Source: Chryseobacterium defluvii | Lineage (GTDB): Bacteria; Bacteroidota; Bacteroidia; Flavobacteriales; Weeksellaceae | Assembly (NCBI RefSeq): GCF_014204415.1 | Contig: NZ_JACHLE010000006.1 | Coordinates: 1-64,000, forward strand | DNA length: 64,000 nucleotides | Direction of reading: 5' to 3' | Shown: positions 56,582-64,000 of the stretch, in pieces | Layout of the letters: the number at the start of each line of letters is the position of its first letter | Position numbering within the stretch: position 1 is the first letter of the stretch | The notes under the pieces: model-generated | Databases searched by the model: none | Seen by the model: only the letters and a program-made list of their open reading frames with translations | What the model was told of the DNA's origin: nothing | Position numbers and translations under genes: made by a program

Positions 56582-57352
56582 CTATTCTGTGACGATAATT
56601 ATTTTTTTATCTGAGTGTTTAAGAGGCTTTTCACTGTCACCAAACAGGGTATCCAGATCATAATCGATCCTTACGGAATAATCGTCTACCTTAGTGACCC
56701 AGTCATGCTTTCCGGTAATGGATTTGATCTTGTTTTCAAACTTTAAGGTGGTCCCGATCTTTTTATACATCATTTTCATCATACCTGTGGATTTCTCGGA
56801 ATCTTCTTCAGGTGATTCATCGTCTTCCCCGGCAAAATCTTTCCCGCCTAAGACATCTTTGAATCCGTTCAGATTCAGGTTTTCCGTTTCTATGGTCAAT
56901 GTCTTTCCGTCCCAGGAATTTAAAGCCATCTGGTCCAGCGGGAGCTTATCTTTTTTGGAAGAACTGCCTATGATCTGGTAATCAGCCATAGTGAAATGAT
57001 CCATTTTCATGGATATGCCCATTATCTCATTATTTTCAACATTGGATTTCATGAAGATCTTTTTCATGATCCTTATAGAATCCGGATGGTCTGTTTTTAA
57101 TTTTCCTTCTTTTTTTTCCAGTTCATAAAGGCTTGTCCATGTTTTGGGAAGTTTTTCCAGTTCGGTAAAGTCTTTTTTGCCATTTTTAGCAGAATCCGGA
57201 ACCATAGATTTCATCATTTCCATGGCATCTTTCATATCAAGATCCATCACAGTGGTAGATGCTGAATCCTTATGATAGGTGATCTCTGAATTGACGGAAC
57301 AGGATTGCAGCGCCAGAAGACATGCCGTTAAAATAAATAGAATTTTTTTCAT
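56582..57352 (-). CDS. Lipoprotein of unknown function at the end of the cbb3 operon
   Basis: A 256-aa protein with lipoprotein signal (MKKILFILTACLLALQSC). The mature part has an acidic stretch (GEDDESPEEDSEKS) and a hydrophobic mid part. No family recognised. It starts 17 bases after the TauE/SafE-like gene, so it may be cotranscribed with the oxidase genes, though a respiratory role is unproved. The 57379 start adds nine residues before the signal and is rejected. Confidence 0.7.
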   Translation of the reverse strand: MKKILFILTACLLALQSCSVNSEITYHKDSASTTVMDLDMKDAMEMMKSMVPDSAKNGKKDFTELEKLPKTWTSLYELEKKEGKLKTDHPDSIRIMKKIFMKSNVENNEIMGISMKMDHFTMADYQIIGSSSKKDKLPLDQMALNSWDGKTLTIETENLNLNGFKDVLGGKDFAGEDDESPEEDSEKSTGMMKMMYKKIGTTLKFENKIKSITGKHDWVTKVDDYSVRIDYDLDTLFGDSEKPLKHSDKKIIIVTE

Positions 57353-57369
57353 GATGATTGAATTGAGGG

Positions 57370-58134
57370 TTAGTGACAATTTACTGAGCCATGCTGATGC
57401 CTGCTGTGATCTCCTTCCAGATGGCAGGAACCGTGGTCTTTGGAGATTCCCATTGCTTCGGCTCTGGGAGATAGATAAGGAATGCCCAGCTCCAGCCCTC
57501 TAACAATGAATAATCCGCCTAAGATGATCATAATGACAGGAATTAATTTTAATACTTTAATTCTGAATGCCTGGTTCATAAGGTTTCCCACAAGCACTAC
57601 CGCAAACATGAAAGGTAAGGTTCCCAGCCCGAATAAAGCCATGTACAATGCTCCCTGCCATATTCCTCCGCTGGCCAGGCTGGCAGTTAATGCCATGTAT
57701 ACCATTCCGCAGGGGAGAAAGCCATTCAGGATCCCTGTTGTAAATCTCGAACGGTAATCTGCTTTTTGAAGCAGTTTTCCTAAATTAGATTTTACCGAGA
57801 ACAGAAATTTGGAAAAGAAAGGGATCTTTGAAGCAAAATCTTTACCCCCAAAAGAAAATACGGCCATTACGATAAGCAGAATCCCAACGGCAATCGTCAG
57901 GTATTTCTGGAAACCGGCCATTTCAAAACCTTCGCCAATAATTCCGAGGATTGCCCCCAGTAAGGCATAAGTGAAAATTCTCCCGAACTGATAGGTAAGA
58001 TTCTGAAGGTAGTAATTGGCGGCCTGTTTTTTTGTTAATCCCATCGACAAAGCAATAGGGCCACACATCCCGATACAATGGAATCCGGAAGCGAAGCCTA
58101 AGCCAATTGCCGATATGATAAGTGCTATTTCCAT
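57370..58134 (-). CDS. TauE/SafE-like membrane protein with a histidine-rich tail
   Basis: A 254-aa membrane protein with about six segments, starting with GFHCIGMCGPIAL (a cysteine-pair metal-type motif) and a central GFLPCGMVYMAL. The C-terminal tail is His/Cys-rich (HGSCHLEGDHSRHQHG), suggesting metal binding. Members of this family sit next to cbb3 oxidase genes, and a copper-supply role has been proposed. Its start overlaps the fixH end by 10 bases. Confidence 0.83.
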   Translation of the reverse strand: MEIALIISAIGLGFASGFHCIGMCGPIALSMGLTKKQAANYYLQNLTYQFGRIFTYALLGAILGIIGEGFEMAGFQKYLTIAVGILLIVMAVFSFGGKDFASKIPFFSKFLFSVKSNLGKLLQKADYRSRFTTGILNGFLPCGMVYMALTASLASGGIWQGALYMALFGLGTLPFMFAVVLVGNLMNQAFRIKVLKLIPVIMIILGGLFIVRGLELGIPYLSPRAEAMGISKDHGSCHLEGDHSRHQHGSVNCH

Positions 58135-58577
58135 ATCACATCATAATCCATTCTGTAATCTGTTTTGTCTTTTGCCCACATCAGTCTGAGCGTATAGTTT
58201 CCTTTTTTCAATACCTGTGCAGGAATTAAGAATGACTGTTGGGCATCAAGCTGTACGGTTTTTTTGATGTCCAGATTCTGATCGTCGGTTCTGTTTAAAA
58301 CAAATTTTACTGTAGTATTGGCATTGTTATACTCTTTAGGGAAGGCGATTTTAATTCCGCCGGCAGATTGGTTGTATACAGGTTTTTCCTGTAAGTTATC
58401 TGCTCTTTTTTTGGCATCAATTACATTTTGGTACTGCAATTCTTCTTCATAATAATTATCGGTTACCATTTCTGAATTCTTTTGCCCGGCAGGGAAAAGA
58501 AACAGCATAGATAAGATAAATATTATGAAAGCAAATAAAGCAATTACAATACCATGTCCCCAACTAAAGTTTTTCAT
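58125..58577 (-). CDS. fixH: FixH/CcoH-family protein
   Basis: A 150-aa protein with one N-terminal membrane segment (WGHGIVIALFAFIIFILSMLFL) and a periplasmic part, typical of CcoH/FixH. It helps assembly of cbb3 oxidase. The 58577 start gives the usual FSWGHG N terminus; a longer frame from 58622 is rejected. Downstream of ccoG, overlapping the TauE-like gene. Confidence 0.88.
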   Translation of the reverse strand: MKNFSWGHGIVIALFAFIIFILSMLFLFPAGQKNSEMVTDNYYEEELQYQNVIDAKKRADNLQEKPVYNQSAGGIKIAFPKEYNNANTTVKFVLNRTDDQNLDIKKTVQLDAQQSFLIPAQVLKKGNYTLRLMWAKDKTDYRMDYDVIWK

Positions 58578-58669
58578 TTTTTCCGGATTTTTTATTTGTT
58601 TATGATCATCAGGACTCCTCATGATCTTGACCTTATTCGATGATTATGAATAAAGAAGGTTTTTAAAAA

Positions 58670-60124
58670 TTAAAATTGTAATTTAAACGGCCCTTCAAAA
58701 TATGTCTGATAAGAATCGATCAGTTTACCTTTGGTATCATAAACACCAATGGTGATGTTCTGTTTGGAAAGCCTCATCTCATTTTCAGGGAAAGTGATGT
58801 TAATAGTTCCCTTCGAGATCTTATCTCTGTCCACTATTATTTTACTTGAAGCACTGTAAATAATTTCCCCATGAGCTGGTTCCATTACTTTTATGGTAAC
58901 GATCTTTTTCTCATTGGTCTTATTTAAGAAAGTATAATTGTATGTATTGGTAATTTTACCGTCTCTCACGAAGAAAGTACTTCCTGCAGGTTTAATGAAC
59001 TTGGCCTCCATTTCTCCACGGCTGTATAGAAGATAGCCTAAGAATCCTGTAAGCAATACCAGAAATACGGCAAATCCCTTCATTCTCCCTGTAAACTTGA
59101 ATGAGGTTTGTTGTTCTATTTCGTTTTCGGAAGCATACCGGATCAGCCCTTTCGGGAGGCCTACTTTTTCCATTACCTCGTCACAGGCATCAATACATGC
59201 GGTACAGTTTACACATTCAAGCTGCTGCCCGTCACGGATGTCAATTCCTGTAGGACAGACTACAACACACTGGTGGCAGTCGATACAGTCACCCTTTCCT
59301 GCTTCTTTCCTGTCTTCGCCTTTTCTCCACTTGGCTCTATTCTCACCACGTTTGAAATCGTAGAAAACGTTAATGGTATCTTTGTCTATCAAAACGCCCT
59401 GCAATCTTCCGTATGGGCATACCAATGTACATACCTGCTCCCTGAACCATGCAAATACAAAGTAAAACGCTGCGGTAAGCAGGATCATTACTATGAAATT
59501 GGTAGGGTTGGCGAAAGGTCCTTCGGAAACGATCCTTAATACTTCTTCGTAACCCACAATATACATGAACATAAAATGGGTAATAATTAAGGAAATAATG
59601 ATATAAATAGACCATTTCAAACCTCTTTTCCAGATCTTTTCACTGTTCCAGGGTTGCCTGTCCAGCTTCATCTGCTTATTCCTGTCACCCTCGATAGCAT
59701 ATTCTATTTTACGGAAGATCATTTCAAGGAAAATTGTCTGGGGACATATCCATCCGCAGAAAATCCTCCCGAAAGCGATCGTAAAAACAATAATGAATAT
59801 TAAAGAGGCAATGGCTCCTAATGTTAAGATGAAAAAATCCTGAGGATAGAAAGGCTGTCCGAAGATGAAAAACTCCCGGTCAATGACATTAAATAAAATT
59901 AAAGGGTTACCGCTGATCTTAATAAACGGTACTGCAAAATAAATGATTAATAAAACATAGCTTACAATGTTTCTATAGTTGGTATACTTCCCTTTTGGTT
60001 TTCTGGGAAATACCCATTTTCTTTTTCCGGATTGCTCCATTGTCCCTATAGAATCTCTGTAAGTCTCAGGGTCCAGAACCTGTCCCTGTCCGCCGCGCAC
60101 TTCTATTTCTTCTATGTCTGACAT
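58670..60124 (-). CDS. ccoG: Cytochrome c oxidase accessory protein CcoG
   Basis: A 484-aa polyferredoxin with several membrane segments. Cys motifs: FCGWICPQTIF and CTLVCPYGRLQ, then two 4Fe-4S motifs CIDCHQCVVVCP and CVNCTACIDACDE. A C-terminal FixG-type domain follows (after about residue 350). CcoG probably reduces copper for insertion into the cbb3 oxidase. Separated from ccoP by a 92-base gap containing a long hairpin. Confidence 0.95.
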   Translation of the reverse strand: MSDIEEIEVRGGQGQVLDPETYRDSIGTMEQSGKRKWVFPRKPKGKYTNYRNIVSYVLLIIYFAVPFIKISGNPLILFNVIDREFFIFGQPFYPQDFFILTLGAIASLIFIIVFTIAFGRIFCGWICPQTIFLEMIFRKIEYAIEGDRNKQMKLDRQPWNSEKIWKRGLKWSIYIIISLIITHFMFMYIVGYEEVLRIVSEGPFANPTNFIVMILLTAAFYFVFAWFREQVCTLVCPYGRLQGVLIDKDTINVFYDFKRGENRAKWRKGEDRKEAGKGDCIDCHQCVVVCPTGIDIRDGQQLECVNCTACIDACDEVMEKVGLPKGLIRYASENEIEQQTSFKFTGRMKGFAVFLVLLTGFLGYLLYSRGEMEAKFIKPAGSTFFVRDGKITNTYNYTFLNKTNEKKIVTIKVMEPAHGEIIYSASSKIIVDRDKISKGTINITFPENEMRLSKQNITIGVYDTKGKLIDSYQTYFEGPFKLQF

Positions 60125-60144
60125 TTTGTATACTGTTTAAAAAA

Positions 60145-60196
60145 GAAAAAACATAATTCGTTACTATTTTTTCTAATAACAAATTATGTTTTTTTC
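60145..60196 (-). terminator. Long hairpin between ccoP and ccoG
   Basis: ACATAATTcGTTA (60151-60163) pairs with TAACaAATTATGT (60177-60189), extended by A6/T6 outer arms. On the minus strand the stem is followed by TTTTTTC, so it may be a partial terminator limiting ccoG relative to ccoNOQP. Confidence 0.55.
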
Positions 60197-60216
60197 ATAT
60201 GTTTTCAATTTTTAAA

Positions 60217-61095
60217 TTATTGTTTTTCCCAATGTGCTTCATCACCGTAAGGAGGTGCACCTCCTTCAGCAGGAGTAATGGGTTTCTTCATCTGGTTGAT
60301 GGAGTAAACATAAGCGGCAACATTCTGAATATCAGTTCCTGTTAAAATCCCGTTTTTACCCCAAGCCTGCATCGCTGTTCCCGTAACTCCATTTTCAACA
60401 ACATGGAAAACGTTTTTAAACAATGTTTTTTCAGGTTGGTTATGCCAGTAATTATCGGTTAAGTTTGGCCCGATACCTCCTCTACCTCCGTCTGAGTGAC
60501 AGGATACACAATTGCTTTTGAAGACCTCTTCACCGGCAGCAATATTATCTTCAGAGAAAGCCGCAGATTCTATGGTTATCGCCGGCTGATCTTTCAAATA
60601 AGCTTCAACAGCTGCCATTTGCTCTTTATATTCTGTATCGTATTCTTTGATCGGGTGAGCAAAATCTGTAAAGGAGAATGCAGCAACATACACAATACAG
60701 AAAGCTGTCCCGAACCAGAATAAACCTACCCACCATTTTGGTAACTGGTTATCCAGCTCCATGATCCCGTCAAATCCGTGATCGATAAGGATATCTTTTT
60801 CTTCAGTTGCAGATTGCTTTTTAAAGGCACTATCATACAATCTTTTAACATATGGGATCTTTTTTTCTTTTAAATAAGCCGTTTTTTCTTCCGGGCTTAG
60901 TTTCTTGAATTTATTGTTCTCAATTAAATCTCCTATAGAACTGTGGATGTAAGCCAAAATACAGCCTATTACGATAGTTCCCCAGAAATAAGGTGAAGAT
61001 AAAAACGTATAACTTTGAACAAACAGATAATAAAAAACTATTAAAAGTCCAACTATTATTAAGATGTTTACAAAAACCGGTGTTCTTTGTTTCAT
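60217..61095 (-). CDS. ccoP: cbb3-type cytochrome c oxidase subunit CcoP (cytochrome c)
   Basis: A 292-aa protein with two N-terminal membrane segments and one further segment around 120-145, then a single haem c motif C196-V-S-C199-H200 in a GPNLTDNYWHN context. Usual proteobacterial CcoP has two haem c motifs; only one is seen here. It passes electrons to the CcoNO catalytic subunit. Ends 92 bases before ccoG. Confidence 0.93.
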   Translation of the reverse strand: MKQRTPVFVNILIIVGLLIVFYYLFVQSYTFLSSPYFWGTIVIGCILAYIHSSIGDLIENNKFKKLSPEEKTAYLKEKKIPYVKRLYDSAFKKQSATEEKDILIDHGFDGIMELDNQLPKWWVGLFWFGTAFCIVYVAAFSFTDFAHPIKEYDTEYKEQMAAVEAYLKDQPAITIESAAFSEDNIAAGEEVFKSNCVSCHSDGGRGGIGPNLTDNYWHNQPEKTLFKNVFHVVENGVTGTAMQAWGKNGILTGTDIQNVAAYVYSINQMKKPITPAEGGAPPYGDEAHWEKQ

Positions 61096-61104
61096 AATAA
61101 GTAT

Positions 61105-61302
61105 TTAATTTTTTAAATTAAAATCGTCTTCATCATCCCCAAGTGGTGCCTCTTCTTCTTCTTTATAATACTTTTTAGGCCTGCTGAATACATAGATGAC
61201 CAAAGCGACGAAGAACAGCATAAAGAAAATCAGAGCCAATGTCTGGTAAAAACCAGCATTTTCAGTATTGGATAATATATCTTTAAAGTTCTGAGGAATC
61301 AT
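61105..61302 (-). CDS. ccoQ: cbb3-type oxidase small subunit CcoQ
   Basis: A 65-aa protein with one membrane segment (about 20-43: ALIFFMLFFVALVIYVFSRP) and a charged C terminus (YYKEEEEAPLGDDED). Small size and position between ccoNO and ccoP identify it. It stabilises the oxidase. Confidence 0.85.
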   Translation of the reverse strand: MIPQNFKDILSNTENAGFYQTLALIFFMLFFVALVIYVFSRPKKYYKEEEEAPLGDDEDDFNLKN

Positions 61303-61320
61303 TTGAACCTTTTAATGTTT

Positions 61321-63582
61321 TTAGTTATTACTTGCTGTTTTTATTTCTGTTGTTTTAATATCCGTACCTAGTCTTTGCAGATAAGAGATAAGGGCTACAA
61401 TTTCTTTTTTCTCAAGCTTTACATCAGGTCTCTTGGCATATTCCTCCTTCAAGTCAGCTGCTTCAGAGAAAATGTCTTTCACGATTTTTGCTGCCTGGTT
61501 ATCTGCCCATTTATCCGCAGAGTCTATTTCAGCTTTAGTATAAGGTACGTCAAATGAGTTTTTCATCAGTTTCATTTTGTCTACCATTTTAGATCTGTCT
61601 AAGTTGTTGGCTATTAACCAAGGATAACGAGGCATGATGGAACCTGCGGAAGTAGATCTTGGGTTATACATGTGCTTGTAATGCCATGAACTTGGATTTT
61701 TACCGCCTTCTCTGTGTAAATCCGGTCCTGTTCTTTTAGATCCCCATAAGAATGGTCTGTCATATACAAACTCTCCGGCTTTTGAATACTGCCCGTTTTT
61801 ACCGTTAAATCTTACGATCTCATCTCTGAACGGCCTTACCATCTGAGAATGGCAAGCATTACAGCCTTCACGAATATAAAGATCTCTACCTTCCAGCTCT
61901 AATGGAGAGTATGGTTTTACTGCTGAAATTGTAGGTACACTTTTCTTAAGAGACAGGGTAGGGATGATCTCTACCGAACTACCGATTGAAATAGTTAAGA
62001 AAGATAAAATACCCAATAATACTGGCATTCTTTCTAACCAAAGGTGAGTCCCTTCACCTTCTTTACGTTGATTGCTGATGTTAGCCAATGCTGGAGCCTC
62101 CGCAGGAACTTCCTTCTGGAATGAACCGGCCTTTGCCGTTTTGTAAACATTGATCACCATTAAAATGGCTCCTGAAAGATAGAATAATCCTCCTGCAAAT
62201 CTTGCCCAAAAGAAAGGAATAATAGCAGAAACCGTATCCAGCCAGTTTTTCCATACCAGGGTTCCGTCCGGATTGAACTGCTTCCACATTAACCCCTGAG
62301 TGAATCCTGAAATATACATCGGAACAGCATAGAAGATAATCCCCAAAGTACCTAACCAGAAATGCCAGTTAGCTAATTTTACAGACCATATCTTGGTTCT
62401 CCATAAGATTGGAACCAAATAATAGATCACCCCGAATGCCATGAAACCATTCCATCCAAGGGCACCTAAATGTACGTGTCCGATAACCCAGTCAGTAAAG
62501 TGACCTATTTTGTTGATATTTTTAGTTGCTAAAAGTGGTCCTTCAAATGTTGCCATCCCATAGCAGGTAACTGCTACCACGAAGAACTTTAGGATAGGAT
62601 TTTCCCTTACTTTATCCCATGCTCCCCTTAAAGTAAGAAGCCCGTTCAGCATTCCTCCCCATGACGGAGCGATAAGCATGATCGAGAACCCTGTTCCCAC
62701 GGCCTGGGCCCATGCAGGAAGCGAGGTATACTGAAGGTGGTGAGGGCCAGCCCAGATATATACGAAAATTAATGACCAGAAGTGAATGATAGACAGTTTA
62801 TAGGAGAATACCGGTCTGTCAGCAGCTTTCGGTAAGAAATAGTACATCAAACCTAATACTGGTGTTGTTAATACGAATGCTACTGCATTGTGTCCATACC
62901 ACCATTGTACGATAGCATCTTTCACTCCTGCATATACAGAGTATGATTTCCATCCTGTGAAGGATAGGGGAACCTCAAGGTTATTGAAGATATGAAGCAT
63001 TGCCACGGCGATCCAGGTACCAATATAGAACCAGATGGCTACATACAGGTGTCTTACCCTTCTTTTGGCGATGGTCAGGAACATATTGATCCCGAAGATG
63101 ATCCATGAAAATGCGATTAAGATATCGATCGGCCATTCATGCTCAGCATATTCCTTAGAAGTATTGATCCCCATAAAGAATGTAATAAATACAGCCACAA
63201 TCATGATCTGCCATGTCCAGAAATGAAGCCAGGATAGAGTATCACTATACATCCTTGCCTTTAATAATCTTTGCAGGGAGTAATAAATACCGGTATAAAC
63301 GATATTACATACAAATGCAAAAATCACAGTACTCGTATGCAGCATTCTTATTCTACCGAACCCAAATGCCCCATGTGTGTTGATCAAGCCCTGGATATTC
63401 CCTGAAGCTAAACTGTTAATGGTGGTATCATCTGTTCCGAATAAGAACTCCGGAAGCTCCGGATAGAAAAGCATTAATGCCGCTGTAAGCCCGAACAGAA
63501 ACCCTATGATCCCAAAAACTATGGTTGCATAGAGGAATGCACGGACAATACTGTTGTCATAACTAAACTTTTGTGTTTCCAT
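61321..63582 (-). CDS. ccoNO: Fused cbb3 oxidase catalytic subunit CcoN-CcoO
   Basis: A 753-aa fusion. Residues 1 to about 480 are CcoN, the twelve-segment haem-copper subunit with its histidine ligands (for example HNAVAFVL and GHVHLGALGWNG). Residues about 505-753 are CcoO, with haem c motif C574-N-A-C577-H578 followed by SQMVRPFRDE and MPRYPWL. The enzyme reduces oxygen at high affinity under low oxygen. The fusion is common in Bacteroidota. First structural gene after ccoS. Confidence 0.96.
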   Translation of the reverse strand: METQKFSYDNSIVRAFLYATIVFGIIGFLFGLTAALMLFYPELPEFLFGTDDTTINSLASGNIQGLINTHGAFGFGRIRMLHTSTVIFAFVCNIVYTGIYYSLQRLLKARMYSDTLSWLHFWTWQIMIVAVFITFFMGINTSKEYAEHEWPIDILIAFSWIIFGINMFLTIAKRRVRHLYVAIWFYIGTWIAVAMLHIFNNLEVPLSFTGWKSYSVYAGVKDAIVQWWYGHNAVAFVLTTPVLGLMYYFLPKAADRPVFSYKLSIIHFWSLIFVYIWAGPHHLQYTSLPAWAQAVGTGFSIMLIAPSWGGMLNGLLTLRGAWDKVRENPILKFFVVAVTCYGMATFEGPLLATKNINKIGHFTDWVIGHVHLGALGWNGFMAFGVIYYLVPILWRTKIWSVKLANWHFWLGTLGIIFYAVPMYISGFTQGLMWKQFNPDGTLVWKNWLDTVSAIIPFFWARFAGGLFYLSGAILMVINVYKTAKAGSFQKEVPAEAPALANISNQRKEGEGTHLWLERMPVLLGILSFLTISIGSSVEIIPTLSLKKSVPTISAVKPYSPLELEGRDLYIREGCNACHSQMVRPFRDEIVRFNGKNGQYSKAGEFVYDRPFLWGSKRTGPDLHREGGKNPSSWHYKHMYNPRSTSAGSIMPRYPWLIANNLDRSKMVDKMKLMKNSFDVPYTKAEIDSADKWADNQAAKIVKDIFSEAADLKEEYAKRPDVKLEKKEIVALISYLQRLGTDIKTTEIKTASNN

Positions 63583-63589
63583 ATATCAA

Positions 63590-63820
63590 CTATTCACTTT
63601 TTTCTTCAATTTTTTTATCGTCTCCTTTTTCTTTCTGGTCTGTCTTTTTGCCGTCTTTGCTTTCTTCATCTTCTTTGATCTCATCAGAGTCGAAGAGGAT
63701 TCTTACAGCTGGAGATTCATCATCTTCAAACTGTCCTTTTTTGGCATTGACTATAAAAACGACCAGGAAAATTGCAGCTAAAGAAACACTGCATAAGATC
63801 ATTAAATATAGAATATCCAT
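63590..63820 (-). CDS. ccoS: cbb3 oxidase assembly protein CcoS
   Basis: A 76-aa protein with one N-terminal membrane segment (MDILYLMILCSVSLAAIFLVVFIVNA in two parts) and a short charged tail. The family helps insert haem and copper into the oxidase. It starts at 63820 and ends 7 bases before ccoNO. It has its own -7 box. Confidence 0.87.
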   Translation of the reverse strand: MDILYLMILCSVSLAAIFLVVFIVNAKKGQFEDDESPAVRILFDSDEIKEDEESKDGKKTDQKEKGDDKKIEEKSE

Positions 63821-63851
63821 TGGACAACAAAATTAACCAATTTTCGGGGTT

Positions 63852-63859
63852 CAAATTTA
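63852..63859 (-). promoter_or_regulatory. -7 promoter box for the cbb3 operon
   Basis: TAAATTTG on the minus strand, exact TAnnTTTG, 32 bases before the ccoS ATG. No clear FNR-type palindrome was seen nearby. Confidence 0.5.
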
Positions 63860-63929
63860 GTGAAAAATAATGACATTCATCACGAAATGCTGATTTCAGC
63901 TAATTTAAAATCAGTCTAAATAAGGCATT

Positions 63930-64000
63930 TTAAGCTGGTTTTTTGAAATATTTTCTTCCCAGTATCCACGTAGAAAGAGTAGTGAAAGTAACCACTGTAA
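63930..64000 (-). CDS. C-terminal fragment of a possible membrane protein (continues past window edge)
   Basis: On the minus strand a frame from the window edge to a TAA at 63930-63932 gives 22 residues ending with a hydrophobic segment and a basic tail (WILGRKYFKKPA). This looks like the end of a membrane protein. Other frames here also remain open, so this is uncertain. It sits upstream of ccoS in the same orientation. Confidence 0.3.
   Translation of the reverse strand, partial: TVVTFTTLSTWILGRKYFKKPA

Noticed and set aside
58595..58625. GATCAT/ATGATC inverted repeat between ccoG and fixH
   Set aside because: Arms of only 6 bases without a T run; too weak to call a regulatory site.
1..64000. 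CRISPR array, prophage, insertion sequence, rRNA or tRNA genes
   Set aside because: I saw no regularly spaced repeats, transposase, phage structural genes or RNA-gene signatures. A tRNA scan would be decisive for tRNAs.

Overview
The window looks like chromosome of a Flavobacteriia bacterium, most likely Chryseobacterium or a close Weeksellaceae relative. The clues are type IX secretion (T9SS) C-terminal sorting domains, Bacteroidota promoters with a TAnnTTTG -7 box, an Rhs protein of the DUF6443 type, a fused CcoN-CcoO cbb3 oxidase subunit, DUF4251 and DUF4349 lipoproteins, and very AT-rich spacers. The genus is my inference. I saw no rRNA, tRNA, transposase, prophage or CRISPR array.

Layout. 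(1) 1-9.1 kb is an accessory, visibly AT-richer polymorphic-toxin locus: the tail of a T9SS cargo protein, a 1074-aa YD-repeat shell protein, a 1199-aa DUF6443/RHS-core protein with a variable C-terminal tip, its probable immunity gene, then an orphan start-less second toxin tip with its own immunity gene, and a third immunity-like gene. (2) 9.3-19.7 kb: secreted GH13 amylase-like protein, release factor 1, a prolyl oligopeptidase, methylmalonyl-CoA mutase large subunit and an M28 peptidase. (3) 19.74-19.95 kb: a small self-contained transcription unit (full Bacteroidota promoter, 25-codon ORF, terminator) of unknown role. (4) 20.2-22.8 kb: RtcB RNA ligase, PrfH release factor and a TPR protein, a likely ribosome rescue and RNA repair operon. 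(5) 22.9-28.2 kb: lipoproteins, a dipeptide-epimerase-like enolase-superfamily enzyme, a small cytochrome c, the MeaB GTPase that services the mutase, and an M48 protease. (6) 28.2-42 kb, mostly minus strand: an outer-membrane protein with MlaF/MlaE-type lipid-transport genes, a polyprenyl glycosylphosphotransferase, folD-queE, pgi, a DUF4349 protein, DoxX, an AI-2E-type transporter and Lon; one plus-strand gene encodes a glutaryl-CoA-dehydrogenase-like enzyme. (7) 42.1-49.2 kb: PpiD-like foldase, the MlaD/MCE protein, and a membrane Fe-S protein plus a CCG-domain Fe-S protein, interleaved with unknown genes. (8) 49.3-53.6 kb: glycosyltransferase and flippase pair, a lipoprotein, and seryl-tRNA synthetase. 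(9) 53.7-57.4 kb: secreted proteins of unknown function. (10) 57.4-63.8 kb, minus strand: the cbb3 oxidase operon ccoS-ccoNO-ccoQ-ccoP-ccoG-fixH-TauE/SafE-like gene.

How the parts connect. The RHS locus is a toxin-delivery machine that can change its warhead: the active tip and the silent tip share a 35-codon joint whose five base differences are all synonymous, which suits tip replacement by recombination. The RtcB-PrfH operon would repair RNA and rescue ribosomes after the kind of damage that nuclease toxins cause. MlaF/MlaE (28.8-30.4 kb) and MlaD (44.4 kb) probably form one transporter despite being encoded apart. The mutase and MeaB are likewise functionally linked but 6.6 kb apart. The cbb3 operon provides high-affinity oxygen respiration, with assembly genes downstream of the structural ones.
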